Source: Serripes groenlandicus
Taxonomy: Eukaryota > Mollusca > Bivalvia > Cardiida > Cardiidae
NCBI GenBank assembly: GCA_031761405.1
Contig: JASEVX010000013.1
Span: 46,880,143-46,944,142 of the forward strand
DNA length: 64,000 nucleotides
Direction: 5' to 3'
How positions within the stretch are numbered: position 1 is the first letter of the stretch; every line of letters starts with the position of its first letter. The translations under genes and the position numbers were made by a program. Of the stretch, positions 10,632 to 21,477 are shown piece after piece. The notes beneath the pieces are model-generated. The model saw only the letters and a list, made by a program, of their open reading frames with translations, was not told the DNA's origin and ran no database searches.

Positions 10632-12573
10632 ACAAGAGGGCCAAGATGGCCCTAAATCGATCACCTGAATGATAGTAAATTAGAAGCAAATATTTAACTG
10701 CAAATATCTGTGAAAATTTAATCAGGAGTTCAAATGAAACTGCAAGGAGTGGACAAGTGCTCTGTTAAAGAAATAGTTTATCAGTAAAAGCCATTAAAAT
10801 TTTGTACCTTGAAATCTAACAAGAACTTGGATGGAATTATAAAGTTTTGTCATTTTGCACCTTTCCTGATGCCGCTTTGTTGCCCTGTTTGTCAATGAAA
10901 TCAATACAGCTTGAACAGTTTTTGTAGAGAGTCACCCAAAGAACATTTCTGCCAAATTATCTTGGAATCTGACAAATGGATTATGGAGATGGAGGTTTTT
11001 AAAGTTTGGGTATTTTTCTCAATTTCTGATGCCGCAGCAACAAAAGTTCAACACAGAATGTAATCTTTGAACATTTTGAAAGAGGACCATCAAAGGAACA
11101 TTCCTGTGAAGTAAAGATGAAATTGGTCGAGTGGAATGGTAGGAGTTGACATTTGTAGCTAAAATTTAAATTTACCCCTTTTGTGATGACGCGAGGTTGC
11201 TATGATTTTGTTACCAATCAATACGGCTTGAACAAATTAAGTAGAAGATCACTGGAGTAAAATTCCTATTCAATTTTCTTAATATCAGACAAGAACTTAA
11301 AACAAGAGCTGTCGGAGGACAGCATGATCGACTTTTCCACCGCTTATTTGATTACCGAGATAACGGACTCTAATGTAGTTGCATGCTAAACATTAACCAC
11401 AATGTCTTAAAACGTGTGATAATTTGCATTATATGCAGGATAGAGTTATTTAACTTGATTATTTTCATAGGTGTGATGGTTGGGAAGGGTTGTATAGCGT
11501 TCCAATGGAATGCATCAAGTAGTTACTAAGATATGGACTCTTAATGTAGTTGCACACAAACCTTTAACCATTGGGCAACAATTTGCACCATATGCAACTA
11601 GTTCAAAGTTATTGCAAAAAATAGTTTTTTTTCCGTTTAAGGTCAAACTGACCTTGACCTTTGACCTTATGTATTGAAGGTCACAGTGAACTTGACCTTT
11701 AACTTATTGACTCCAAACTCTCTAAGCACCAACAACTTGCTATGATGTATGTCCATACCAAGTTTGAAGATCATAGGCCTAGCCGTATGTAAGTTATAAG
11801 GGTAGATGCTAGCTTTCACAAAATCTTTAACCATTAACTGTTTCTTTACGGAAAGGTCACAGTGACCTTGACCTTTGACCTAGTAAATACAAACTCTCTA
11901 GGCAAAACCAACTTGAAGATCACAGGCCTAAGTGTATGTTAGTTATAAGGGTAAATGCTAGCTTGCACGAAAACTTTAACCATGAACTGTTTCCATATAG
12001 AAGGTCACAGTGACCTTGACCTTTGACCTACTAACTCCAAACTGTGTAGGCATCACAAACTTGCTATGAAGTATGTCCAGTATGTTTGAAGATCCTTGGC
12101 TTAGGCTTATGTAAGTTATAAGGGTAAATGCTAGCTTGCACACAAATTTTAACCAATGCGGACGGCGACTACAATAGTTCCCCTTATTCTTCGAATAGTA
12201 GAGCTAAAAATAGAATTTTCAAACTTTGTCATTTTGCACCTTTTCTGATGCCTCCTGACTGCCATGTTCTTCAACCAAACAGTATGCCGTAAACAATCTT
12301 TGGAAAGGGTCACTAAAGTAACATTTCTATCAAACTATATTGGAATTTTACATGCAGACTCAGAGGAGAAGATTTTTAAAATTTGGACATTTTGCCCGCT
12401 TTCTGATGTCGCAGAAACCAAAGTTCTCAATGGAATTTAAATCTTTGTACAATTTCAAAAGAGGGCCACCAAAGGAACATTCTTGTGAAGTTTGGATGAA
12501 ATTGGTCCTGTGGTTTAAGAGGAGATGATCAGAATAGCTCACCTTGAGCCTTTGGCTCTAGGTGATCTAGAAA
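10632..12573 (+). mobile_element. Hairpin-type element, family 3 (GGGCCAAGATGGCCC)
   Basis: Start ACAAGA, hairpin GGGCCAAGATGGCCC, arm GATCACCTG; units with CATTTTGCCCCTTTTCTGATG-like text; 3' hairpin GAGCCTTTGGCTC, arm AGGTGATC, end CTAGAAA. A family-2 element is nested at 11302-12210. It occupies the interval where the PI4KB exon with the HIDFG motif would be expected. Confidence 0.8.
11302..12210 (+). mobile_element. Hairpin-type element, family 2 (GCTGTCGGAGGACAGC)
   Basis: Start ACAAGA, hairpin GCTGTCGGAGGACAGC, arm GATCGACTTTTCC (diverged); body with repeated AGGTCACAGTGACCT and TGACCTTGACCTTTGACCT; 3' hairpin ATTCTTCGAAT; end GAGCTAAAAA. Nested in the family-3 element. Confidence 0.82.
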
Positions 12574-12596
12574 TGGGATGATAATCTTGTGCATAC

Positions 12597-12788
<192 letters not shown>

Positions 12789-12994
12789 TTATAATAACTG
12801 AATAACAGTCATGCCATGTCGGAAAATTGCGATCAGCAAAGAACAACATCAGTCTGCACCTTCATGCATTCTGATCAGGTTCTCTTCTGTTTGCCATCTT
12901 GTCGGACTAGTATCCTAGAGGCCCCTGAGAAACAGTCTTGAAACTGACTAGGCTTTATAAACCATTTATCTGTTATGATATTTGAAGTGTCTAT

Positions 12995-13056
12995 AACTCA
13001 CAACCCCTGGATTGACAGCCCACGTCATTACCGACTGAGCTAGCGGGACTCGGCGC
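12995..13056 (-). mobile_element. SINE head fragment (tRNA-Asp-like)
   Basis: The complement reads CCCGCTAGCTCAGTCGGTAA (box A) and GGGCTGTCAATCCAGG, GTC being in the anticodon position. It stops before box B. Confidence 0.65.
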
Positions 13057-13195
13057 AAATATGGCGGTTTTGGTAATAAACATTCTACAAAGGCTAAGAG
13101 AATGCTTGAGGAACTTAATCGTTAACCATGGAAGATTTAAATAAGACTGGGTTGAACCACAGGCTGATCCGTGTTTTACTGATCTCAAGGTCTTT

Positions 13196-13416
13196 TTAAC
13201 CCTTTCCCTCATACGACAATTCTGCAGCAGACGACTTTGAACATATTTTGTCAAAAAATAGAAAATAGAATGGATAACCTATGACTAAAAGTTGAAAACA
13301 TTGTGTCCAAAGGAGAAATTGCTCGTTTTGAGCAATTTCTACTTTCGTCACTATATTTTCAAAAAGCCGTCTGCTGCAGAGGCGTCTGAAAGTGTCTATA
13401 TGAGGGAAAGGGTTAA
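13196..13416. mobile_element. piggyBac-like foldback MITE, both TTAA sites intact
   Basis: TTAACCCTTTCCCTCATACG at the left and TATGAGGGAAAGGGTTAA at the right, both with TTAA. Inner inverted pair GAGAAATTGCTC and GAGCAATTTCTAC. The best-preserved example of the family: 221 bp, no coding capacity. TTAA targets with CCCTTT ends are the piggyBac signature. Confidence 0.82.
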
Positions 13417-13637
13417 GTGAATGGCATACAATAAATGATACATCGATTTAGACTTTTTTTTTTCCAATTTGACCAATCAGAATTCTTGTTTGGAGCCTAG
13501 AGTTCATTTCTGAGCACAGAGAACGTTGTTTGCTTTAGAGGCGTCAGACAGCCCTTGCATGTAGGAAAGGGTTAAATGTTACCATATGATACACCAATTT
13601 AGTAAAACCCTAATGTGTAATATATTCAAACACATAC

Positions 13638-13893
13638 CCGCTTTAACTTGCATTAGGTAGCACACAAGGGAGTAACCCTGAACAAAGTTTTTCTGGGCCG
13701 TCAAGAACTCCTTGCCGTTATATGGCCCAAACGTGTGCTCGAAGTACTGTAACCACGTCATTTTACTGTGATTTTTGATCTGGTGCAGGGACAGGGCGTA
13801 AAGGACCGGTTCTATCATACCACTGTCGTTCGATGTTGCCACAATGTTGTAAGGACGGATCCACAGGGGCACGTGCTCCCGGTTCCAAAAATG
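13638..13893 (-). pseudogene. PI4KB: PI4KB kinase core exon, open frame with three-residue loss
   Basis: Minus strand, acceptor TATATTTCAG|CAT, donor near GCGG|GTATGT. It reads HFWNREHVPLWIRPYNIV, SNDSGMIEPVLYALSLHQ, FLTAQKNFVQ and GYSLVCYLMQVK. This is the PI4KB kinase core, starting exactly where the exon ending KQLQ should join. The frame is open, but three residues expected between NFVQ and GY are absent, a 9-bp in-frame deletion, and the end is altered (VKA instead of VKDR). The next exon, with the HIDFG catalytic motif, is not found downstream. A piggyBac-like MITE begins 14 bp upstream of the acceptor, at 13907. Probably a relic exon rather than part of a working gene. Confidence 0.88.
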
Positions 13894-13906
13894 CTGAAAT
13901 ATATAG

Positions 13907-14199
13907 TTAACCCTTTCCCATATATATATACAGATTGCTCTCTTCCCATGGTCATTCTACACAGGTTGTATCTTGCCTGACAATATTATGGGAACCTTTC
14001 CAATTACTGCAGCAGACAACTTTTAAAAACATTGTGGCAAAAGGAAAACTTACTCATGATGAGCAATTTCTCTAACAGCCACAATGTTTTCAACTCTCTT
14101 CGATATTCGTAAGATCATTTTCAATTATTCTTCAAATAATTTGTCTAGAAATGTTCAAAGTTGTCTGCTGCAGATTTCTAGTACGCTGGAAAGGCTCAA
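13907..14199. mobile_element. Foldback MITE next to a PI4KB splice acceptor
   Basis: TTAACCCTTTCCCATATAT to CGCTGGAAAGGCTCAA; inner pair CTTACTCATGATGAGCAATT. Its left TTAA is 14 bp from the first base of the PI4KB exon at 13893. Confidence 0.7.
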
Positions 14200-15048
14200 T
14201 TCTCTAATTAGTCTTAGGACTTTTCAAGACGCTGCTGTAAAGCTGTATACATTTTATGTGCAGGGTTTCTTTTTCCCAAAACATGTAATAAATATGTAAA
14301 TGTTGTATTTCCCGTAGCACTGCTTAAAGTGAAAATAACCGGAGAATACCCCCGCTCCCCTCCCAAAGCATCGGATACAATGGTAAAGTTTCTACTTTGC
14401 TGTTGAATTTCCAAATGTCTTTCTGATCAAATAAATATCGAATGTTACATAATATTGATTAAATTTTAATTGTGTTCTTGGATAGACATGTTTGTTTACC
14501 ATTAGTGTTTAAAATTTAAATCCAGACACTCATATAGAAAAATATCATGTCACAATGGTATCTACATATGATGTGTAACCTTCATGTAAAATTTGAACCA
14601 TTGAGCCGTTTAGGAGGAGTAGGGCTTACAAGAAATGTGGAGGTATGTGCACAGGAGTCCCTCACAGGTAACCTCTAAGTTGAATTATCTCCCCTTGGAA
14701 GAATCCAAGGCGTATGATCTTCCTTCATGCATATCTACATATGATGTGTAACCTTCATGTAAAGTTTGAACCAAATCCATTGAGCCGTTTAGGAGGAGTA
14801 GTGCTTACAAGAGATGTGGAGGTATGTGCACAGGATACCCTCGCAGGTAACCTCTTAAGTTAAATTATCTCCCCTTGGAAGAACATGAGGCGTATGATCT
14901 TCCTTCATGCATATCATGCATATCTACATATGATGTGTAACCTTCATGTCAAGTTTGAACCAAATCCATTGAGCCGTTTAGGAGTAGTGCTTAAAAGAAA
15001 TGTGGAGGTATGTGCACAGGAGTCCCTCGCAGGTAACCTCTAAGTTGA

Positions 15049-16495
15049 ACTAGAGATTGCTTTTTTGAAAAAGCGCTTGTCTCCCCATTTGTGAGGTCGT
15101 AGGGGAGGAAAAGAAATGATGGAGATGAATTTTTTAGTTTTGGACTGGAGATGAAGCAACAGTGACAATCCTCAGTTATTGAGCGGAAACCATTTTTCAG
15201 CTGAGGGTTACCATGACCTTGGTCTTTGACCTAGTGACCTCAAAATCAATAGGGGTCATTTGCTGCTGGTGACCAAACAGCACACCCAGTATGAAGTTCC
15301 TGGGCCCAAGCAATCTTCAGTTATTGAGTGGAAACCATTTTTCAGCCAAAGGTCACCGCGACCTTGACCTTTGACCTACTGACATCAAAATCAATAGGGG
15401 TCATCTACAGGTTAGGATCAAGCTGCACACCAAGTATGAAGTTCCTGGGTATAAGCGTTCTTGCGTTATTGAGTAAAACACATTTTTCAGCTGAAGGTTA
15501 CCGTGGCCTTCAACATTTGACCTTGTGACCTCAAAATCAAACAAACTCAATAAAGGTCATTTACTGGTAAGGACCAACCTACACATCAGGTATGAAGTTC
15601 CTCAACATTTAATTATAAGCATTCTTTAGTTATTGAGAGGAAACCATTTTTCAGCTGAAGGTTACCATGACCTTGACCTTTAAGATAGTGACCTCAAAAT
15701 CAATAGGGGTCATCTACTGGTGGTGACCAACCAGCACACCAAGTATTAACTTCCATGGCCAAAGCATTCTACAGTTATTAAGCAAAAACAATGTTTCAGC
15801 TCATTGTCACTGTGACCTTTCAGCTCAAGGTCACTGTGACCTTAACCTTTGACCTTCTGACATCAAAATCAATAAGAGTCATCTACTGGTCATGACCAAC
15901 CTGCATACCAAGTATGAAGATCCTATACCCAAACGTTCTTCAGTTATTGAGCGGAGACAAGTGTGACGGATGTGACCTTAACCACTGTGACCTTGACCTT
16001 TGACCTAGTGACCTTAAAATTAATAGGGGTCATTTGCTGGTGGTGACCAACCTGCACATCAAGTATTAAGTTCCTTGGCCCAAGCAAAAACTATTTATCA
16101 GCTCATTGTCACAGTGACCTTTCAAGCTCATGGTCACTGTGACCTTGACTTTAGACGTACTGACCTCAAAATCAATAGGGGTCTTCCACTAGACCTGGCC
16201 AACCTGCATACCAAGTATGGAGTTCCTCAGCCAAAGCGTTCTTCAGTTATTGAGCGGAAACCATTTTTTACATCACAAGGTCACCATGACCTTGACCTTT
16301 GACCTTCTGTTATCAAAATCAATAGGGGTCAGCTACTGGTCATGACCAACCTGCATACCAAGTATGAAGTTCCTACACCCAAGCGTTCTTCAGTTATTGA
16401 GCGAAAACAGGTGTGACAGAAGGAAGGACAGACGGAAGGACGGACGTAACAGGCAAAAACAATATGTCACCCCCATGTAATGGGGGAGACATAAT
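15049..16495 (+). mobile_element. Hairpin-type element, family 7 (GCTTTTTTGAAAAAGC)
   Basis: Start AGAGATT, hairpin GCTTTTTTGAAAAAGC, arm TGTCTCCCC; eight or so units of roughly 150 bp with TGACCTTGACCTTTGACCT and TCAAAATCAATAGGGGTCA; tract GACAGACGGAAGGACGGACG; 3' hairpin CCCCCATGTAATGGGGG; arm GGGGAGACA; end TAATTA. Inserted within a unit of the surrounding element (14540-17241). Confidence 0.8.
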
Positions 16496-17220
16496 TATCT
16501 CCCATTGGAAATATCCGAGGCGTATGATCTTCCTTTATGCATATCTACATATGATGTGTAACCTTCATGTAAAGTTTGAACCAAATCCATTGAGCCTTTT
16601 AGGAGGAGTAGTGCTTACAAGGTATGTGAACAAGAGTCCCTCGCAGGTAACCTCTAAGTTGAATTATCTCTCCTTGGAAGAATCTGAGGCGTATGATCTT
16701 CCTTCATGCATATCTACATATGATGTGTAGCCTTCATATACAGTTTGAATCGAATCAACTGAGCCCTATAGGAGGAGTAGTGCTTACAAGGTATGTGCAC
16801 AGGAGTCCCTCCCAGGTAACATCTAAGTTGAATTATCTCCCCTTGGAAGAATCCGGGGCATATGATCTTCCTTCATGCATATCTACATATGATGTGTAAC
16901 CTTCATATAAAGTTTGAACCAAATCATTGAGCCGTTTAGGAGTAGTGCTTACAAGAAATGTGGAGGTATGTGCACAGGAGTCCCTCGCAGGTAACCTCTA
17001 AATTGAATTATCTCCCCTTGGAAATATCCGAGGCGTATGATCTTCCTTCATGCATATCTACATATGATGTGTAACCTTCATGTATATATACATATGATGT
17101 GTAACCTTCATGTTAAGTTTGAACCAAATCCATTGAGCCTTTTAGGAGGAGTAGTGCTTACAAGGTATGTGAACAGACAGACAGGGTGATTCCTATATAA
17201 CCCTCCCAAACTTTGTTTGC

Positions 17221-17240
17221 GGGGGGGGGGGGGGGGGGGG
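17221..17240 (+). repeat. Poly-G run (20)
   Basis: Uninterrupted G at the end of the family 8 element. Similar G or C runs occur at 48916-48940 and 31100-31117. Confidence 0.9.
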
Positions 17241-17738
17241 ATAACAAGAAACCTCTGAAGATTGCCATTTGACCTTGAAAATCAACAAACCAAGATCAAG
17301 GTCAAAGTAACCATAGAAATCAATAGAACTTGTTACTGGTTACCTTCAGGCAAAGTTTCAAGTATGTAACCCTTTCCAGTGCTGAGATTTTGCCTCAACC
17401 TGAAACATTAACCAAAATGTTGACGGACAGACAGACATCGCCAATCTATAGACCGGAATTGCTAGAGCAATCCAGCCAAAAATTACTCAAAACAAGCAAT
17501 TTCTCCTCATCATAAGCAATTTCAACTTTTGATCACAATGTTTTTAAAAGTTGTCTAGCTAATTTCCCTATATTTCGAAGGCTATAAGTCTTAAGTACAC
17601 AATTTTCTTTTAGATAATCATGCTGTTAATAATATTTACAGCTATAATACATATAAATAGTTTGTGATGACTAAGGGGCGCTGTTTTTCTTTTCATTCAA
17701 GGATTACAGCTTAGCTAAATACAATACATTTCGGAATA

Positions 17739-17812
17739 TTAACCCTTTCCCTCAAACAGAGGCATTTTGGAAAACATTGTGACATGAGAAATTTCTAAAT
17801 CTGATCATCTTT
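17739..17812. mobile_element. MITE half
   Basis: TTAACCCTTTCCCTCAAACA then GGAAAACATTGTGACATGAG: one arm of the foldback family, just downstream (in gene direction) of the SET-like exon. Confidence 0.55.
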
Positions 17813-17837
17813 TTTCTCCAGAAAGTAATTAACTTAC

Positions 17838-17980
17838 TTGTACAATTGTATCATCTTCCTGAGACCAACATCAAAGTCAGTCAGGTTACCATAGACAATG
17901 AAATCCCTTGGCGACCTGTTTCCATGGTGGTAGTACGATAAAACTAGGTCTTCCTCGGATCGCATATAATGCAGGGTGAT
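17838..17980 (-). other. Possible coding exon, SET-domain-like motif
   Basis: Not a track-length ORF, but the minus strand holds an open 143-nt stretch between a weak acceptor (ATATAAGAG|ATC) and a consensus donor (TACAA|GTAAGTTA). It reads ITLHYMRSEEDLVLSYYHHG, NRSPRDFIVYGNLTDFDVG, LRKMIQLY. The pattern acidic-x-hydrophobic, SY, then GN and an aromatic YG ten residues later resembles the C-terminal SET motif of SETD3/SETD4-type lysine/histidine methyltransferases. The match is from memory of the motif only. It lies between the PI4KB relics and the zinc-finger gene, on the same strand. It could also be a fragment of an unrelated gene or a chance frame. Confidence 0.3.
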
Positions 17981-18087
17981 CTCTTATATCTTATTAGGAA
18001 CTTGACTTGTCAATGTGTTTTTATGGATTTTAGAACATGCAAAATAACCATTATCTAGAGCTCTGAAATTATTATTTTTTGTTACAC

Positions 18088-18429
18088 TTGTATATCAACA
18101 ATCAACACATTGATAAGGTTTATCTCCAGTATGTTTTCTCTTGTGGCTTACTAATTGATGATTCTAAATACATGCATATTAACAAACATCACATCTATAA
18201 GGATCTAATATGTATTTGTTTGTGTGCAAGTTAATGTTGCTTCTGTTAACCTGCATACTCACAAAAAACACATTTGTAAGGTTCCGCACAAGTATATATG
18301 TTTTTTTTGTGTCCGAGGATCAAATTATGCTTAACACTAACTGCATATATATTCACAAATATCTCGTCTTATATGTCTCAAGTATGTATTTGTTTGTGTG
18401 TGATTAAAACGTATATATTCACAAACATC
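18088..18429 (-). pseudogene. Four decayed zinc-finger remnants
   Basis: Past the stop at 18430 the minus strand still shows finger skeletons with stops and indels: DVCEYI and NHTQTNTY; RRDICEYICS; a third around 18206-18290 ending in LTCTQTNTY; and a fourth reading YRCDVC, stop, YAC, then SHKRKHTGDKPYQCVDC and a stop. The 84-bp spacing continues. The array once had about 22 fingers and has eroded from its C-terminal end. Confidence 0.75.
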
Positions 18430-19972
<1,543 letters not shown>

Positions 19973-20185
19973 TTCGTGTTGTCTAGTTTAAAGTTGAATG
20001 TCTTTTCCTCATTAGTACAAGCTTTTGTATTAAAATAAGATTTAACATCCATATTTATACAATTCCTAAAAAGGTACATATAGTGTTTGACAATTAGCCA
20101 TGTTGTGTAATATTTTAAGTAATACCAAGTTCCAACACACAATTATATGTTATATTGCTTAAATCAGTGTTTTTAAAATAAGATT

Positions 20186-20236
20186 GATCCCCGGTAGCTT
20201 AGTCGGTAGAGACACAGGCTGTCAATCCTGGGGTTA
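20186..20236 (+). mobile_element. SINE head fragment
   Basis: CCCCGGTAGCTTAGTCGGTA then GGCTGTCAATCCTGG: the same head type as 45150 and 12995, lacking box B and the body. Confidence 0.6.
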
Positions 20237-20244
20237 TATTTGTT

Positions 20245-20590
20245 TTCTCTGTACGTTTCCTTTTCTAAGCTTGACCTGTCCAAGTGCAAGGAAGAAAAAA
20301 AAAACCACTTCTGTATGGTTGTTTTCTGTATTTCCTACTCAAATCTTGTCCTGTAAATGTGCGAGGAAGTTGAACACTTCTGTACAGTTGTACTCTTTAT
20401 TTACTTCGCTAAGCTTATCCTTTTCATTTGCTAGGAAGAAATAAACACTTTTGTATGGTCATACTCTGTATTTGCTACTCTAAACTTGACCTGTCAATGT
20501 GCAAGGAAGAAATGAACACTTTTGTATGATGGTATGTCTCCTACTCTAAACTCAACCTGTGAAATGAAAAAAAAAAGAAAAGAAATAAAT
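20245..20590 (+). repeat. About 75-bp diverged tandem repeat
   Basis: Four to five units with GAACACTTTTGTATGGTCAT, TACTCTAAACTTGACCTGTC and GTGCAAGGAAGAAA. It lies upstream of the zinc-finger gene in gene direction. Confidence 0.75.
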
Positions 20591-21089
20591 TCATAAATAT
20601 TGCAGACACAAAACAATTTTAAAAATGACTTCTTAGACAACCAAGCTACAGAATTCAATGTTTGCTTTAACATTAGCTATTTACTTTCTGTTTCTGTCCA
20701 CAGTAGCTCAGAGGTAGGTAGCAAAGAGAGCCGTCTATCCAGGGTACATTCTTTCCAATATTTGACACATGTCAATCCAACAACAGGGCCCACGCTGTTG
20801 ATTGCCATTTTCGCCAAATGCAAAAATTATTTTTTACCGTGATTTGCAAAACTAAGTGGAGAAAGAGTTCTCATGAAAAGAAAATCAATTTACGCCACAT
20901 TCAGTGACATTTTCCGTTAACCTCAGATAAAACACTACCAATTTGATACAATGACAGGATCAGTGACCACTTTACAACTTTTTTACGAGACTTTTTTTTT
21001 AAAAATTAAAACAATGTGTATTTCAAACTTGTTTTATTGTTGTGAAGTGTTAATTCAGCCTTTTAATCTGACTGACCAATAAATCTAAG

Positions 21090-21225
21090 GGATAATATTC
21101 AGGGGTGCGGAAATCCACTGCCCATCTCATACGACACGGGTAATTGTATGGTCGGGCAAGTATTATTTCCCTGTTGACTGGTTCACAGGCAAGTTCAAAT
21201 AAAAAGAAATGCTCCATTATATATG
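21090..21225. repeat. Left inverted end of the hAT-like element
   Basis: Pairs with 24435-24560. Shared text on opposite strands: GGGCAAGTATTATTTCCCTG and CAAGTTCAAATAAAAAGAAA. Confidence 0.75.
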
Positions 21226-21477
21226 AGCCATAATATTGTGTCCAGACTTTGTGTAACATCTTAAAGACTGTGGTGTCCTCTTTTGAAATAGTTGACTTTT
21301 GATTAAATTAAATGCTATATATGGTTAGAACAATATCTAAAGTTGTTATATTCTATATGACAAATAGTTTTTAGCTTTAAATAAATAGAAGTGTGGGTAG
21401 TAACTGGACACCAATTGTGTAACAAGACACCAAAAAGACTGCACTTCATGTAAGTGTGTAACAGGACACCTTAGAAA

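Larger units (their letters stand above)
14540..17241 (+). mobile_element. Tandem-repeat element (family 8) hosting family 7
   Basis: Units of about 190 bp (markers GGCGTATGATCTTCCTTCAT and TGAGCCGTTTAGGAGGAGTA) on both sides of the nested element, 14540-15048 and 16496-17170. Then GACAGACAGG, GGTGATTCCTATATAACCC and a run of about 20 G. The 5' end was not fixed. Frames up to 105 codons here are by-products of the repeats. Confidence 0.72.
19973..21099. other. Upstream flank of the zinc-finger gene
   Basis: Holds a 62-codon minus frame overlapping the zinc-finger start (19954-20142), a SINE head fragment and a 75-bp tandem repeat. No TATA box, upstream exon or CpG-rich stretch is convincing. 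Confidence 0.5.

Noticed and set aside
16413..16730. 105-codon plus-strand frame
   Set aside because: It lies over the ~190-bp tandem units of the family 8 element; the protein itself repeats (SPSQVTSKLNYLSLEESEAYD) because the DNA does.
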